DNA from: Lamellibrachia satsuma
Lineage: Eukaryota > Annelida > Polychaeta > Sabellida > Siboglinidae
Assembly (NCBI GenBank): GCA_033239005.1
Contig: BSQZ01000073.1
Location: 372,001 to 436,000 of the forward strand
Reading direction: 5' to 3'
Length of the DNA stretch: 64,000 bases
The position numbers were made by a program, and so were the translations under genes. The notes beneath the pieces are model-generated. The model searched no databases. It was not told the DNA's origin and saw only the letters and a list, made by a program, of their open reading frames with translations. Below are positions 13,501 to 24,590 of this stretch, one piece after another; positions within the stretch are counted from its first letter, which is position 1; every line of letters begins with the position of its first letter.

Positions 13501-16500
13501 TGGATTACATACACTTATAGCCATCTCACATTGGAACAGTAGGCAACATTGTGAATCTCATGTAACCTATTAAGGATTTTGAGAATGAAGTTGAATTGAA
13601 TTGGAAATATTATTGACCATAGCCATTACAGTGTGGACAAAGCTTCGAGAGATTGACGTCACTATGTTGTGACTTTTGTTTATGTAAGAAAATTTGTTGT
13701 TCGAGATTTACAACATTTCATATCAGTATGGACAAAATAAAACATGATGTACATTAATTTCTATATCCTTCATGAGTACACATTTTTGGTAAGTTTGCTT
13801 AAGTGAATCAGCTGCTAAATAGGATCAAATTTTTCTGGCCTAAAGTTATTCTGTTGAGTGAATTCCACCGTATTGAATGAACTGCCTAAAACAGCATTGT
13901 TTCTAAAGTTAGGCAAGATGCATAAAAACAACAATAAATTATTGTGCATCTACTTCATTGTCAAAACTACATCATTCATTTAACAGTTGTTGACACATTA
14001 CCCTTAGCAGCCATTCTGTCACAGACCCAGTTCATTGTCACTGTAATTCTGGTGACACTGGGAGGTGTGTCTCCCGTTGGACTTGAGCCACTACTTGTCC
14101 TAAGGAGCAATGTGCCAACGTTCCGTGGTCTGGAGACGGTGGAACACTGGAACATACGGAACATCTGGGTTGGCCCACCTCCAATGTTCTTTATCAGTAA
14201 GTCTGTCATCATCTGTCATAAAAGTGCATCCAGCTAACAAAGGTGATCAAATTAGTTTGCCCAATAGCCATGTATATTTGCAGTGTACTATCCAGGGTAT
14301 GCGGTAGCATTTAATCTCAGGAACCAGGAATATGCATGTTTGTAACAATTGTACCTAACCACAATATTATGTTGTCCATTGTAATAAACCCAAACTAGTG
14401 CTATGACTTATGTAACTGTTTATTTCATTCATATCCCTTTCTATTCTCTGTCACACATCGCATGTTTTGTATTCTCACAAGGAACTAAAATTCTGTTGCT
14501 ACTAATCTATTATCTATCCATACACTTATGTCCAGGTTTCACTCCCATATATAAATGTAGACCACCCATGCTATGACTAATAACTAATTATTGATTTCAT
14601 TCCTATCTCAGTCCTCTTACTGTCACACATGCCTTGTTTGCCAGGAATGGGTGGTCTGTTTGCCCCTTGTCTCAGGGATGATGTCTTTGTGAACATGCTG
14701 TACTCGATGAAGGGCTATGGGGAAGAACCAGTCATTGGGTGCTGTGAGATGCCCAATCGCCATGCTGCAGCGACCACAACGGAGAAGGAATGCAATGAGA
14801 TGACCACGGGTAAGTGGCCTTCATGTGTCTTCTTGCTACATTCCGCTCCGCTTCCAGGTAGTCTCAACATACTGAGGATACAGATGGACACATAGGAAGT
14901 ATTTAACTTGTATTCAGTGCACATTTACAAAAAAAAATAATGTTTAAATAAACACAAATATGTACACATGAACACCTCTTAGCCTCTGGGAATCTGGAAT
15001 GATGCAATGTATGGATGTTGTTCTTACTGGTGGAAAAATAATGTAAGTTGTAATTGCATCTGGAGTGAGGGATATTGAATGCTAAGGAATGGTGTTACGT
15101 AGTGATAATGTTCACAGACACAAGGTATTGATTTGATGGTATTCCCACATCACGTAGAGTTTAGCGTCTGCCTCTGAGTTTGCAAGGGGCCTCCACTGTA
15201 ATGTTTGTAGCATGTCTGCCACACTGGTGGTATTGTGACTGTGTTGCAGGACATTCCAGGCTACATGATGTTGGGTCTGTATGTTTTGATGGTCCAGTTC
15301 CTCTAGCCTCCGTGTTACTAGCCCCCCGGGCTACTAGCACTCTTTTCCAACTCTTCTTGGCTGTTCCACTCATTATTCAGTCTCACCATGATTTTAAGTG
15401 AACAAATATACATCCTGCATGTTTTTTCAAGGAATATTTTACTGTTTTTTATCAGAGGGAAACCTTAGCAACCCTCTTTAAATTATGAATAATATTATAC
15501 GCAGACTCTAGTGTATATATTAATAAGATTATAAAATAATACAATGAAGCATATCAACTGATATCCACAGATAACATCAATATGACACCACTGTGATACT
15601 GTGCAAGGATGCTGATGTTTATACATGGATTGCATTCAAATAATTAATGCCAGGGTAAATTTTTGTTGCAAGTTGCGAGTAACATTTGTAGCATGATTGA
15701 ATTGGCCAATCAACACGTGACTCGAGTTTTGTTGAGTCATGGACCAGCATACATTGTACGACAGATCCATTTTATGTCAAATGAACACACAACTCGTAAC
15801 CAATGTTTAGCAATGTACGCCTGGCATTAGTTAGCATGTATAAAATGTACATTTATTGACAGGAGTAGGTATCTGGTGGAAGGCTGAGTTGTGCTCGGAG
15901 CGTAGGAAGCAGAATGTGTCATGGATGTTCAACCACATCCTGCGGCCATGCTGCTACAGCCTCAAGACTCAGTGCAAGATGATGTCCCATGAACACTGCA
16001 CGTTCCTTGGCGGCTACTTCTTCCTCGAAGACAATCCCAAGACTGAACATTGCAGCTTGGTGAGCTTGTCTGTCACATTTGTCAACAAAACAATTGGATG
16101 AGCTCACTTAGTTAAAAGGTCCTTCCACAATTCAGTTTTTTTTTCACAATTCAGTTCAGCATAAAATGGCAAATGTTGTTATTTATTACTCACAGTTGTG
16201 CCTATTGCATGGAAATAGGCTTGTTTTGTTGTTTGCATTATGTAATGATTGTAGCTACATGGCTCCTCTGAGTGCTATCTATATAACCCTGTCCACCCTT
16301 CTCCTCCAATCTCCCATTGGGCTACCCCTACTGAATAACAAGGTTGGTATTGATAAGCAGAAAACAGTCATATTATATTAAACATTTTGGTTAATTAAAA
16401 CACATTAGGACTTTTGAGATGTCAGACTAAATATACCTTAAACTATATATAACATGATTTTACAATAAATGCTATCAGACTCTGTACATTTAAACTTGGT

Positions 16501-19500
16501 CATTAGTCCATTGTTTTGTAAGCAATCATAAGGAACGTGTTGCCTTCTTTTGTCACTTTCACAGGTGAACTGTGTGTCAAACCTGTGCTCCCTCACAGGG
16601 AGGTCATCTAAGCCAAAGATGCCCTACTTGACAACTGGCATTGGTCAGTGGTATCGACTCATCACATCTGTGTTTGAGCACCAGGGCATAATTCATGTGC
16701 TCCTTGTCATGCTCTTACAGGCCAGTTACTTCAGGCATCAGTTATTTAGTTTACTAGTTAAATAACATGTGGGATAGCTGACGTTTATGCTAATGTTTAC
16801 GTCCCACATCCATGCATTGTTACAGCACTGGCTGAAGTTTGTTTGGTAATTGCCCTGCGATGGGAGTAGATTCTTATGTTAACCATCTGGAGGTATCAAC
16901 AACAGTATATTAACTTGTTCAGCACCTTGATAACATAGCACCAGTGGATGTTGTGAAGTTTTATAATTTTTGATGATCACATTTTCTTACAATCATGCAA
17001 AGCATTAAAATGGTCACCAGTGAGAAAATCAACCGTGGTCTGTGCTCCATAGTTTGACTAATTGGTTGCTGGGTGGTCCTCGTTCCCTGGGCATAATTAA
17101 GTAACAATATTGTAATAATGTGCACACCTTTAAAATTATATATTTAAATGAGAACAAACCGAAACTAATGGTTTTCAGAGACAGTACATTGGTAGCGTAA
17201 GAAAATACGGGAGGAGACACACAGTAGTCGTCACTCTAGAAACATACTTTTTTCAACTGAAATTAACCCAGTCAGTTATACAAGCAGTCAATTTTACATG
17301 AGCAACCAATCACAATGTATGTTATATTTCACAGCTGCTGATTGGCCACCAGATTGAGGTGATTGCTGGCTGGCTGCGAATCGGAATTATCTACTGGGTC
17401 AGTGCCATCATGGGACTCTTGGTAAGCTTCTGACATGTCAGTGTCATCATGGAACTCTTGGTAAGCTTCTGACATGTCAGTGTCATCATGGAACTGACGT
17501 CATAGTGGAACTCATTAGTAAGCTTCTGACATGTTGGGTCGTTGTGGTAAGCTGTCAGACATCATTGACGTGATTGAATGCATGGTAAGCTTCTCAGAAT
17601 CTCTCTGACATGTCATTGAATGTTTGGTAAGTTTCTGTCTGATGTATCAGTGTCAGCCAAAGACTCATAATAAACTTCAATGTGATACACCAGCTTTATT
17701 ATTGGCAGCATTCTCCTATACAGAAGCATGCTAGATTGTTCAGCCAAATGCAGTCTAATCAGTGCTCTAATTTTCTTATAAATGTGGGCAAATACCGTAG
17801 ATGCAATACTGGTAGTCACGCCAGTTCTTAACATTAACATGTGAATTATTAAGTCAATGGTGCAGATCTCAGTTCAGCTTCTTTGTTTTCACTCAATTGT
17901 ATGGTGCATGTTGTCAGGTAGTTAGCTCTATGTTGAGTACAAATAGTAAGAGAGAACAACGCAATTCATGCAATTGTTTTAATACAGTGACAGTGACAGT
18001 GAAATGGTAATGAAGATGACAGTAAATTAAGAAATATGCTAAATGCAAAAAATACTACCCATTGCTATGCTTATGCTACATATATAAAACAGAAAACATG
18101 AATGTTACCATAGTGCCATTAAAAATATAGGAAAAACAATCTAAGATGATTTCTAAGCTCTATTTTTAATAGATCTGGACTTATCAAGTCCTTCCTCAGT
18201 TCAATGTTTTGCTGCTGTTGTTTTAGAATAATTTAGCAAACAATTAAACCTATCTAGTATCCTCTACAATATGCTACCACCTTTCTACTAATGTGTTTTG
18301 ATGAAATCATCGAACAAACTATTAAATTAGTTGTAATTATTTGCAAACTGCATCACCTAGAATTAATACCCAATCAGCTGGCACAAATGCCAAGCATCAG
18401 CAGTTAATAACAGAACTTCTGTAACGCTAAATCCACACACACGCAACAAACCAAAATCGTTAAGCATGGTATCGTGAATATGGACGTACAGGAGTCCTCA
18501 TCAGAGCGAGGGACCGCTGAGGATTTAGAGTGGAAATGCAACTTTGGGTGCAGCTACAAAACATGCTTGCATAGGTTAAGCTCAATTTTAGGAATAAAAA
18601 GCTGTGTGTGATAGATGCTCTGGGCTGCCTGTGGACAGTTGAAAGATGCAGGAGACTTGCCAAAAATGGTGGCTGTGTAAATAGGACACAATACATAAGA
18701 GTTTGTCTACATAGCACAGGTACATACAGCACCACTGATGTTACATACAGCACCACTGATGTTACAGGTGGGAGCTACATTCAACCCGTATCTGCCCCAC
18801 TTGGGGGCTGGAGCTGCTGTATTTGGACTAATTGGAGTCACATCTGTTGAACTGATCCAGTCTTGGCAGTTGGTTGCTCATCCCTGGAGAGAGGTTAGTA
18901 CTGGGCATGACAAAGTAAGCTTATAGCTATGCCTTATAGAAGGACGTCTTGTTTACATTATAGGTATGTGGTCTGGTTACTTCAGTTATTGAAAATATAA
19001 TTGCAGGCATTCAGCTTCATAGCCAAATAAATGTATTATTTTCAGTTTTTTATGCGAAAGGTATTTTTACTTTTAAAAGGGTTAATAGTTAATGGCTGTA
19101 TTAAACATGCTGTGACAGACCATTAAATATGTTATGTGAAAGGTAACTTTACCTAAAGGGTTAATTGTTAATGGCTGTATTAAACATGCAGTGACGGACC
19201 ATTAAATATGTCACATTACCCCCAATATATGTAATGGCACAACAGTTTGAACAACAACAAACCTGATTCACAGTGGGCTATATGAATTGAGGAGGGAGCT
19301 TTAAAGTGCCATGAAAGGTAAGACAATGCCTACTAGCCCCTCAAGTAGGCGTGTTGTGTCACCTAGGTGTTGAAGCTCTTCTTGATCTGCGGCTTGTTCA
19401 TCCTGTCGGGAACGCTGCCGTTCGTAGACAACATGGAGCTGATGGCAGGCTACATGTTTGGCGCACTCACTGGCATCATCGTCCTCCCCTACATCACGTT

Positions 19501-19690
19501 CGGCAAGTGGCACGCCATGCGCAAACGCACCATTGTTGCCTTCGCCGTTCCTGTGCTTCTCCTGTCTATATTTGCTGTGTTCTTTCTTTTCCTGCACGTC
19601 CAGTGGATCGCCAGTCTGTGCACGGCCTGCAGTAAGATCAACTGTGTGCCCTACACCAAGACCATGTGTAAGATCAATGAACTATGGTAG
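2239..19690 (+). CDS. iRhom: inactive rhomboid protein (iRhom, RHBDF1/2-like), 13 coding exons
   Basis: iRhoms are catalytically dead rhomboid-family ER/Golgi membrane proteins; known ones escort and regulate ADAM17 and EGFR-ligand traffic. Coding exons read in consistent phase: 2239-2361, 3066-3914, 4581-4859, 5435-5566, 6123-6231, 7198-about 7367, about 14025-14196, 14645-14809, 15863-16059, 16565-16720, 17335-17421, 18768-18893, 19367-19690 (TAG). The product is about 962 residues: a long cytoplasmic N-terminus (about 550 residues), a first membrane segment (TQFIVTVILVTLGGVSPVG), a Cys-rich luminal iRhom homology domain (CCYSLKTQCKMMSHEHC), then the multi-span rhomboid core ending VPYTKTMCKINELW. 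The usual rhomboid GxSG serine is absent (LGAGAAVFG), as expected for an iRhom. The intron after 16720 starts with GC. The exon 6/7 junction is the least certain; 13987 is an alternative acceptor. ATG 2239 follows an acceptor-like AG, so a noncoding first exon is likely. Confidence 0.88.
4494..4538. repeat. (AT)n microsatellite
   Basis: Uninterrupted alternating AT/TA run of about 45 bases in an intron of the iRhom gene, about 40 bases before the acceptor of the exon starting at 4581. Confidence 0.95.
4890..5100. repeat. three-copy intronic tandem repeat of about 60-70 bp
   Basis: Three imperfect copies of a unit containing ACTTTGTGTGGTTATTTGTG and CTGCTRTAGCAGGTA lie in the iRhom intron that starts at 4860. 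Each copy carries a TAGCAG|GTA combination that looks like an acceptor directly followed by a donor. Confidence 0.75.
6218..6934 (+). repeat. 38-bp minisatellite built from an exon end plus its splice donor, about 19 copies
   Basis: About 19 near-identical 38-bp units. The first unit is the last 14 bases of the iRhom exon 6123-6231 (AGAAATGACAGATG) followed by the donor GTGAGTGCTTATTGTG and 8 more intron bases. Every unit therefore repeats a consensus 5' splice site. Reading past the first donor meets an in-frame TAG at the end of the first unit, so use of a downstream donor would truncate the protein before its membrane domain. Confidence 0.93.
7336..8890 (+). repeat. 59-61-bp minisatellite built from an exon end plus donor region, about 25 copies
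   Basis: The first unit starts inside the coding exon 7198-7367 (GAGTTTATGCC...CACATACTTC) and continues into the intron (GTTGTTAGTATCTTGTC). About 25 copies follow, drifting mainly as TTTATGCC/TTCATGTC and CATGTG/CGTGTG and decaying at the right end. As with the array at 6218, the exon 3' end and the 5' splice-site region have been amplified into the following intron. Confidence 0.92.
9090..9200. mobile_element. left end of a pogo-like MITE, split by a LINE insertion
   Basis: The stretch begins TACAGTAGAATCCAATTAAT. The sequence ending at about 13873 finishes with the inverted near-match ATTCCACCGTA. Both ends carry TA, as expected for pogo/Tigger-type elements that duplicate TA. The degraded LINE at 9300-13605 lies between the halves, so the LINE inserted into an older MITE. 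Confidence 0.45.
9300..13605 (+). mobile_element. degraded LINE with endonuclease and reverse-transcriptase remnants
   Basis: Broken plus-strand frames give an APE-type endonuclease start at 9382-9573 (SEYDLIFLTETKLDDLD), linker pieces at 9744-10385, and a reverse transcriptase at 10760-11968. The RT pieces are HTGFWHDYSTMDHVFVL, motif A FVDYRKAFDTVNRKFLW, GVRQGENLSPLMFVLFFNDL, the YADD box about 11575-11590 followed at once by a stop, and NKCNYLGINFNYNGRFSKAI. Multiple stops and frameshifts make it inactive. It ends near 13580-13605 with GTTGAATTGAATTG, a typical simple-repeat LINE tail. It sits in an iRhom intron in the sense orientation. The clade is not determined. Confidence 0.85.
13797..13873. 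mobile_element. right end of the split pogo-like MITE
   Basis: Contains AGTGAATCAGCTGCTAAATA and ends GAGTGAATTCCACCGTA, which pairs as an inverted near-match with the end at 9090. Related GAATC.../...AAGCGG sequences recur at 23793-23938, 41662-41760 and 42180-42295. Confidence 0.4.
17398..17640 (+). repeat. 39-bp duplication of exon end plus splice donor, decaying copies
   Basis: The end of exon 17335-17421 (GTCAGTGCCATCATGGGACT, then CTTG) plus donor GTAAGCTTCTGACAT is duplicated at 17437-17475. More decayed copies of the donor part follow near 17519, 17547, 17584 and 17627. This is a third iRhom intron that starts with copies of its own 5' splice site. Confidence 0.85.
18190..18350 (-). 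repeat. divergent copy of a dispersed noncoding repeat
   Basis: The segment with TAAACCTATCTAGTATCC, AATATGCTACC and ACAAACTATTAAATTA resembles the elements at 34975-35390 (same orientation), 41650-42300 and 45220-45725. It is probably an old partial insertion in an iRhom intron. Confidence 0.45.
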
Positions 19691-19884
19691 CTGTCGTCTT
19701 AACAGTACACAGTACAGAGGTGTCATTGATAGGTAGCTAGAATTCCACTGACACTCGTTGTTTGGTTCCCTATTAAACAAGCATTGGCTGTAACTATTTG
19801 ATATTGCATCATCATTCTAAGTGGGTTAAAATTATGCTTCCTCAGTAAATTTTGCTTGTTTGCTTGTCTATGTTCACACTAATT

Positions 19885-20160
19885 TTGCAAAACATTTAAC
19901 CTATCTAATGTCCGCCATAATATGTTAGCTTATTTGTACATAATGTTATTTAGTTATGGTGAAATCACTGGACAAACTTAAATTATTTTTGACCGTGTCC
20001 GGGCGAGAAAATAACAAGGTTATTCAAAAGTCACCTGATCTAAGGATCACAGTCAGTTCTTGTGATGATTTTAAGTACACAATTTTTTATAAAACTGACT
20101 GCACATATTTCTTTAAATATTTACACACTACATTTTTTATGACAACCTGCTACACGGTGG
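19885..20160 (-). repeat. divergent copy of the same dispersed repeat
   Basis: Contains ACATTTAACCTATCTAATGT, TATGTTAGCTTATTTGTAC and GGTGAAATCACTGGACAAAC, matching the family seen at 18190 and 34975. It begins about 200 bases past the iRhom stop, after an ATTAAA at 19772-19777 that could be that gene's polyadenylation signal. Confidence 0.4.
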
Positions 20161-20599
20161 GCTAAGGTACTGGAGGAGGGAAAGTTAAACTATGTAAGCT
20201 ATACAAGCAAGATAATTGTTTGAATTGGTTCCTAGATACACTGTACATAGATGCAGACTGCCATTGTTAATTTGTTAAAGCACAACATAATATTTCTTTA
20301 TAATTTGCACTGCAAGCTAAGACTATTGAGCACATAAGTTACTGATGAACACAATGTATCATGATATGATTCAATGAGAAACAACATTTAGTATAAAAAT
20401 CCTTAAACAGTTGTGTTATACACACTACAGTGTAAATATCCCTGTTCTACTACTGACTGACACAATGATATTAAACAAGAAGACATTTGGCAATAGCCTC
20501 CTAATTAAGACGTGCTACCCCAACTTGACCATAGTAATACTCAATAAACAAAAGTACAGTGCAAGAGGTGATTCATAAACATGATAGCCATGGGGTATG

Positions 20600-20790
20600 T
20601 ACAGACATGTCTTGTTTATCTGTTCTTCGATTATCCATTTTCTTCAGTAATCTGCATGTTTTTGTGCAGGAAATGATCTCGATACACTATATTTGCTTCG
20701 TTATTCCATGTTCCAACTATCCGCATGCTTCGTTAATCCATCCAAAATCCTTGGGATCTAAATTGTGCAGATAAACAAGACATGACTGTA
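20600..20790. mobile_element. pogo-like MITE with TA target duplication
   Basis: A 191-bp element whose ends are inverted repeats: it begins TACAGACATGTCTTGTTTAT and ends with the reverse complement of TACAGTCATGTCTTGTTTAT, with one mismatch over about 23 bases. Both ends show TA. The CAG...TTTATC-type termini and TA duplication fit non-autonomous pogo/Tigger elements. No coding capacity is visible. Confidence 0.8.
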
Positions 20791-21605
20791 TTTGTTTAAC
20801 ATGGGAAGTGTGCCCAATGATGGCAGTCCAATCAACGGATGGTCTACTGGTCTACTTATGAAACTGTCTATTTTATACTACACTTATTGCTGTCCTTACC
20901 TAACACTATGCAGTAATTCCTTATTCGCACTCTAGAAGGCCTTTTTGAATGCAACTATCTTCTTTCTCGAAGATCACCCTAAACACTCCTGACATTTCAT
21001 AATATCACACAATAAATGTGACAGGGAAGACCACATGTTGTGTCAGGGGTCCATGGACAAATTGAGCATTTCCAATTGTTTAGAATATGTATCTTCAGGG
21101 AAGTGTAGCAACCAGAAAGCGTAAGCAGTCCGTAACTAAGTGTCACCTGGTTTCTGGTGGTCCTGACTGGTAAGTTCCCAAATGACTGGAACTCTGTTCC
21201 ATCGGATGCACCAGCCACAACCTCTCTTGACGCTCTCCAGCACAAACTGGGAGGCTGAGGGCAAAGAACCTGTAATCTTGACCACAAGTTGATATGTTTT
21301 TCAACAAGTTAAACACATTCTTTAGCAGAACATACGACTTTCAAATGAGAAAACGTATACAGAGCATGTAATATTCGCGCTTGACTATGTCATCGCTTCG
21401 CGTTGCAACCAAACTGGGATATTACCCAGAAATCGAGTCTTTTACAATACCACTGATGAAGATGAAGACTACTAACACGCTGCATTTCGTCCGGCTAACC
21501 ACTCATGATTGTTTCACTGTGGAACAATACAGTCGACTGATGTCGTTTCTGGCGGCAGCCGTAAGCAGACAAAACGAATGGATGACGTGACATCGTAGAC
21601 CTTGG

Positions 21606-24500
21606 CTACAGTAGGCCGGCCAACTTGAGCACGTTCTTGCCTATCTCTGCGAACAGTCCAGTCGAGTTGAGCAGGGTGGTCTCGTTCTTGTACTCGAGCG
21701 GGTTAGGGTGTGTCCAGTGGAAGGCGTTGACGTCCTCGCGCCAGTTCGGGATACTCTTGGCCGTGATGTGGTTCCTCGACTCGTTGTGGTAGTTCTCCGC
21801 GTAGATCGGGTGACACAGGAACTTGTAGCAGATCACCTGAAACAGGACGTGAACATCTACGTGTAAAATGATCGCAGTAGCAGCAGTATTTAGTTTTCGA
21901 CGATTTGGTTGCCAGTTGGCTAAATGCCAGTTTACACGAGCGATTAATTGTCCGATTGGTTGGCCAACACGGTTTTGCGCGGTAATTAAAACACCCTTAA
22001 CGAGTGTAACGGTTGAACTGGGGATGGTCCCAATTTGGCCGACAGACAAAAATACAGAGGTCGTACTACGACATAGTAGTCATACTCACGGAGAGCCGCC
22101 TGTTGATGCGCAGTAGATGCGGGTACTTCTCGAGCAGCTTGTAAGGCATGGACACCCCTGTGAAGCCCGGGTGTTCGTTGTGGAGGGTGCGCATGGAGTC
22201 GCGGAAGATGCGCCAGAACGGCGCGTTCTTCTTGCCGTACGACACGCCGAAGTTGACGATGTCTGGGAACGGGTAACTGTGGACAGTAATCGTACTTGTT
22301 AGCAAAGGTAACAAATCATGCGCACTATCTGATGCGTGGGTACGCCCAAAGCTCTCAGTAGCTCGACTTCAGCCACGCACCAATAACTGCGCGAAGATCA
22401 ATCGTCTGCATCCACCACTGTGTACACCAACTGAGGTTCTCATTTATACAGCTCAGTGAACTGAAACAACATGGCATGAACAAATGTCCAAACTGCGAAA
22501 CGACATCAGGTAGTGTCTAACCCCGGTCCTCTCGATTGGCAGTCCGGTGTTCTAAACTCCGGGCCATCCCACGACGGTGTGGCTCTAAAAACTAACGATA
22601 TTACTCATTACTATTGTAACTACTACTACACGCACTCCCGGTAGTTGCATCATGGGACATCTGCCAATATTCAGGCTATTAACACTAATCGTCAACGTTG
22701 AACATTTGATCTTACGCGAGGAAGCGTTTAGGAACACCAGCCACCTCTTCAGTAAAATGATTTTAACGTTGCCCGAGTATTCAGCAGGAAATGGAGGTGG
22801 AGTGGTTATACACTACGACCCCCCACCCCCACCGTCCCCCAACCAGCTTCACCAGACAAGCATTAATATGGAACCCCCAAGGGAAGAGAACGGCCCAGAA
22901 ACACCCGGTGGCGAGACAAGGATACCGAATTGAAGACGATGGGCTACACCTGGAATAAGATAACGACGACGGTACAGAACAGTAGACAGTGGAGACGTGT
23001 TGTGGATGGCCCATGCTCCCAGCGACCTAACTAAAGTAAGTAAAGTATTAAGCACCACGAAATGTTTTAATCACTGCGTGCGCTGTATGTAATAGAAGTA
23101 GTAGCTAATCCTTCCTTTATTTAAACTCAAGCAAGATAATCCTTTCCTACCTCCAGTCGATCCAGTCAAAGGTTGCGACGGCTTCGTAGCCGCGGTCCTG
23201 TTGCGTGAGAGGCTTCACCCAGATGGCGTCGGTGTCCGTGTAGATGCCGCCGTATCGAATCATCAGCTCCACGCGGATGATGTCGCTCATCAGCGGCCGG
23301 AAGTAGTGCTCGATGTAGCCGCCGTAGACGCTGTCGGGGATGGGACGGATCACAAACGTCACGCGACTCTGTTCTCGCACCACCTACCAAATGATAATAA
23401 CTTGTTTATGATTATGTGGAAGAGTCTGCATATTCGTGCGTGCGTGCGTGCGTGCGTATTGTACTAATCATAATTACATTAATTGTACTATTGTGTAAAC
23501 CCTCCTAATAGGATATATGACTATGAGTCAGCCGTCTGGAGGCGATTCGATATAATGGCAGCTTCACTACTGGATTCACAATGAAGCTGGCCATCTATTT
23601 TGAGAAGAAATATATAGCGATGCTATTGTGATTTTACATTACTTCCTTCTGAACCAGTGATAACCCAAGCTGACTTAGAAGCCGGCGCCCCTCGCAGCCT
23701 GGTTGCGTTCCAGTCTCCGGGCGGAAGATGCCGTCTTCAACGACTAACTAGCACCATCCACGTGCTACTACTCCGCTTAAAGATCATCACTTCAGAGCAA
23801 TTTGATTCTCTTAAGCGGCTGATTCTATTAAACGGCGAACTTTAATACAGCCGGGATAGGGATTCCGTCCCAACAAATATATTTAATTCCACTAAGCGGC
23901 TTATTCTGTTATATTATGTTAAGCAGAGTTCACTGTAATATTAATTACTAGTCTAGCATGACAAAGTCCTATATGTCATAACGACAAGAAGTACCCTCTG
24001 CCAGAGGTCTCCTGCGGGCGGCTTGTCGCCGTGGATGTAGAGGTGGTCGACCTTGGCGACGTAGAGGACACTGAGGACACTCAGGTAGAACACGAAGTCC
24101 ATGCGACCGCCGCCCAGCCACACCATGTGGCCGATGTTAGGCACGAGTTCGTCGAAGCTCGGCTGCGCCGTGCGGATCTCCTCCCTGCCGTAGAACAGCC
24201 GGCGAACCAGGCGGCCGAACGGGTCGTCAAGCTCCCATATGTCCTTCGGGTAGATGCTCTTGTAGCGGCCACCGTTCACCGTGTAGCAGTGGGGCTGGAG
24301 CACTCCGCTGTCGGGACACAATCGCGATATGTATGCAGGCGACATCTAACATAACGGACGGTGCAATCAATCTACCCTGATGTTTTTTTAACTTGTTACA
24401 ATAATGTTCTTCGCCATCGTTGACATTGTTTTAGATATCACGGTTATGTTGCAAAAACAGGAACATATGCACTTGTATGCTGTGCATCGTCTAGTAGGTC

Positions 24501-24590
<90 letters not shown>

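Noticed and set aside
20997..21287. 96-residue minus-strand frame
   Set aside because: No recognisable domain or splice context; lies between two convergent genes and has no supporting feature.
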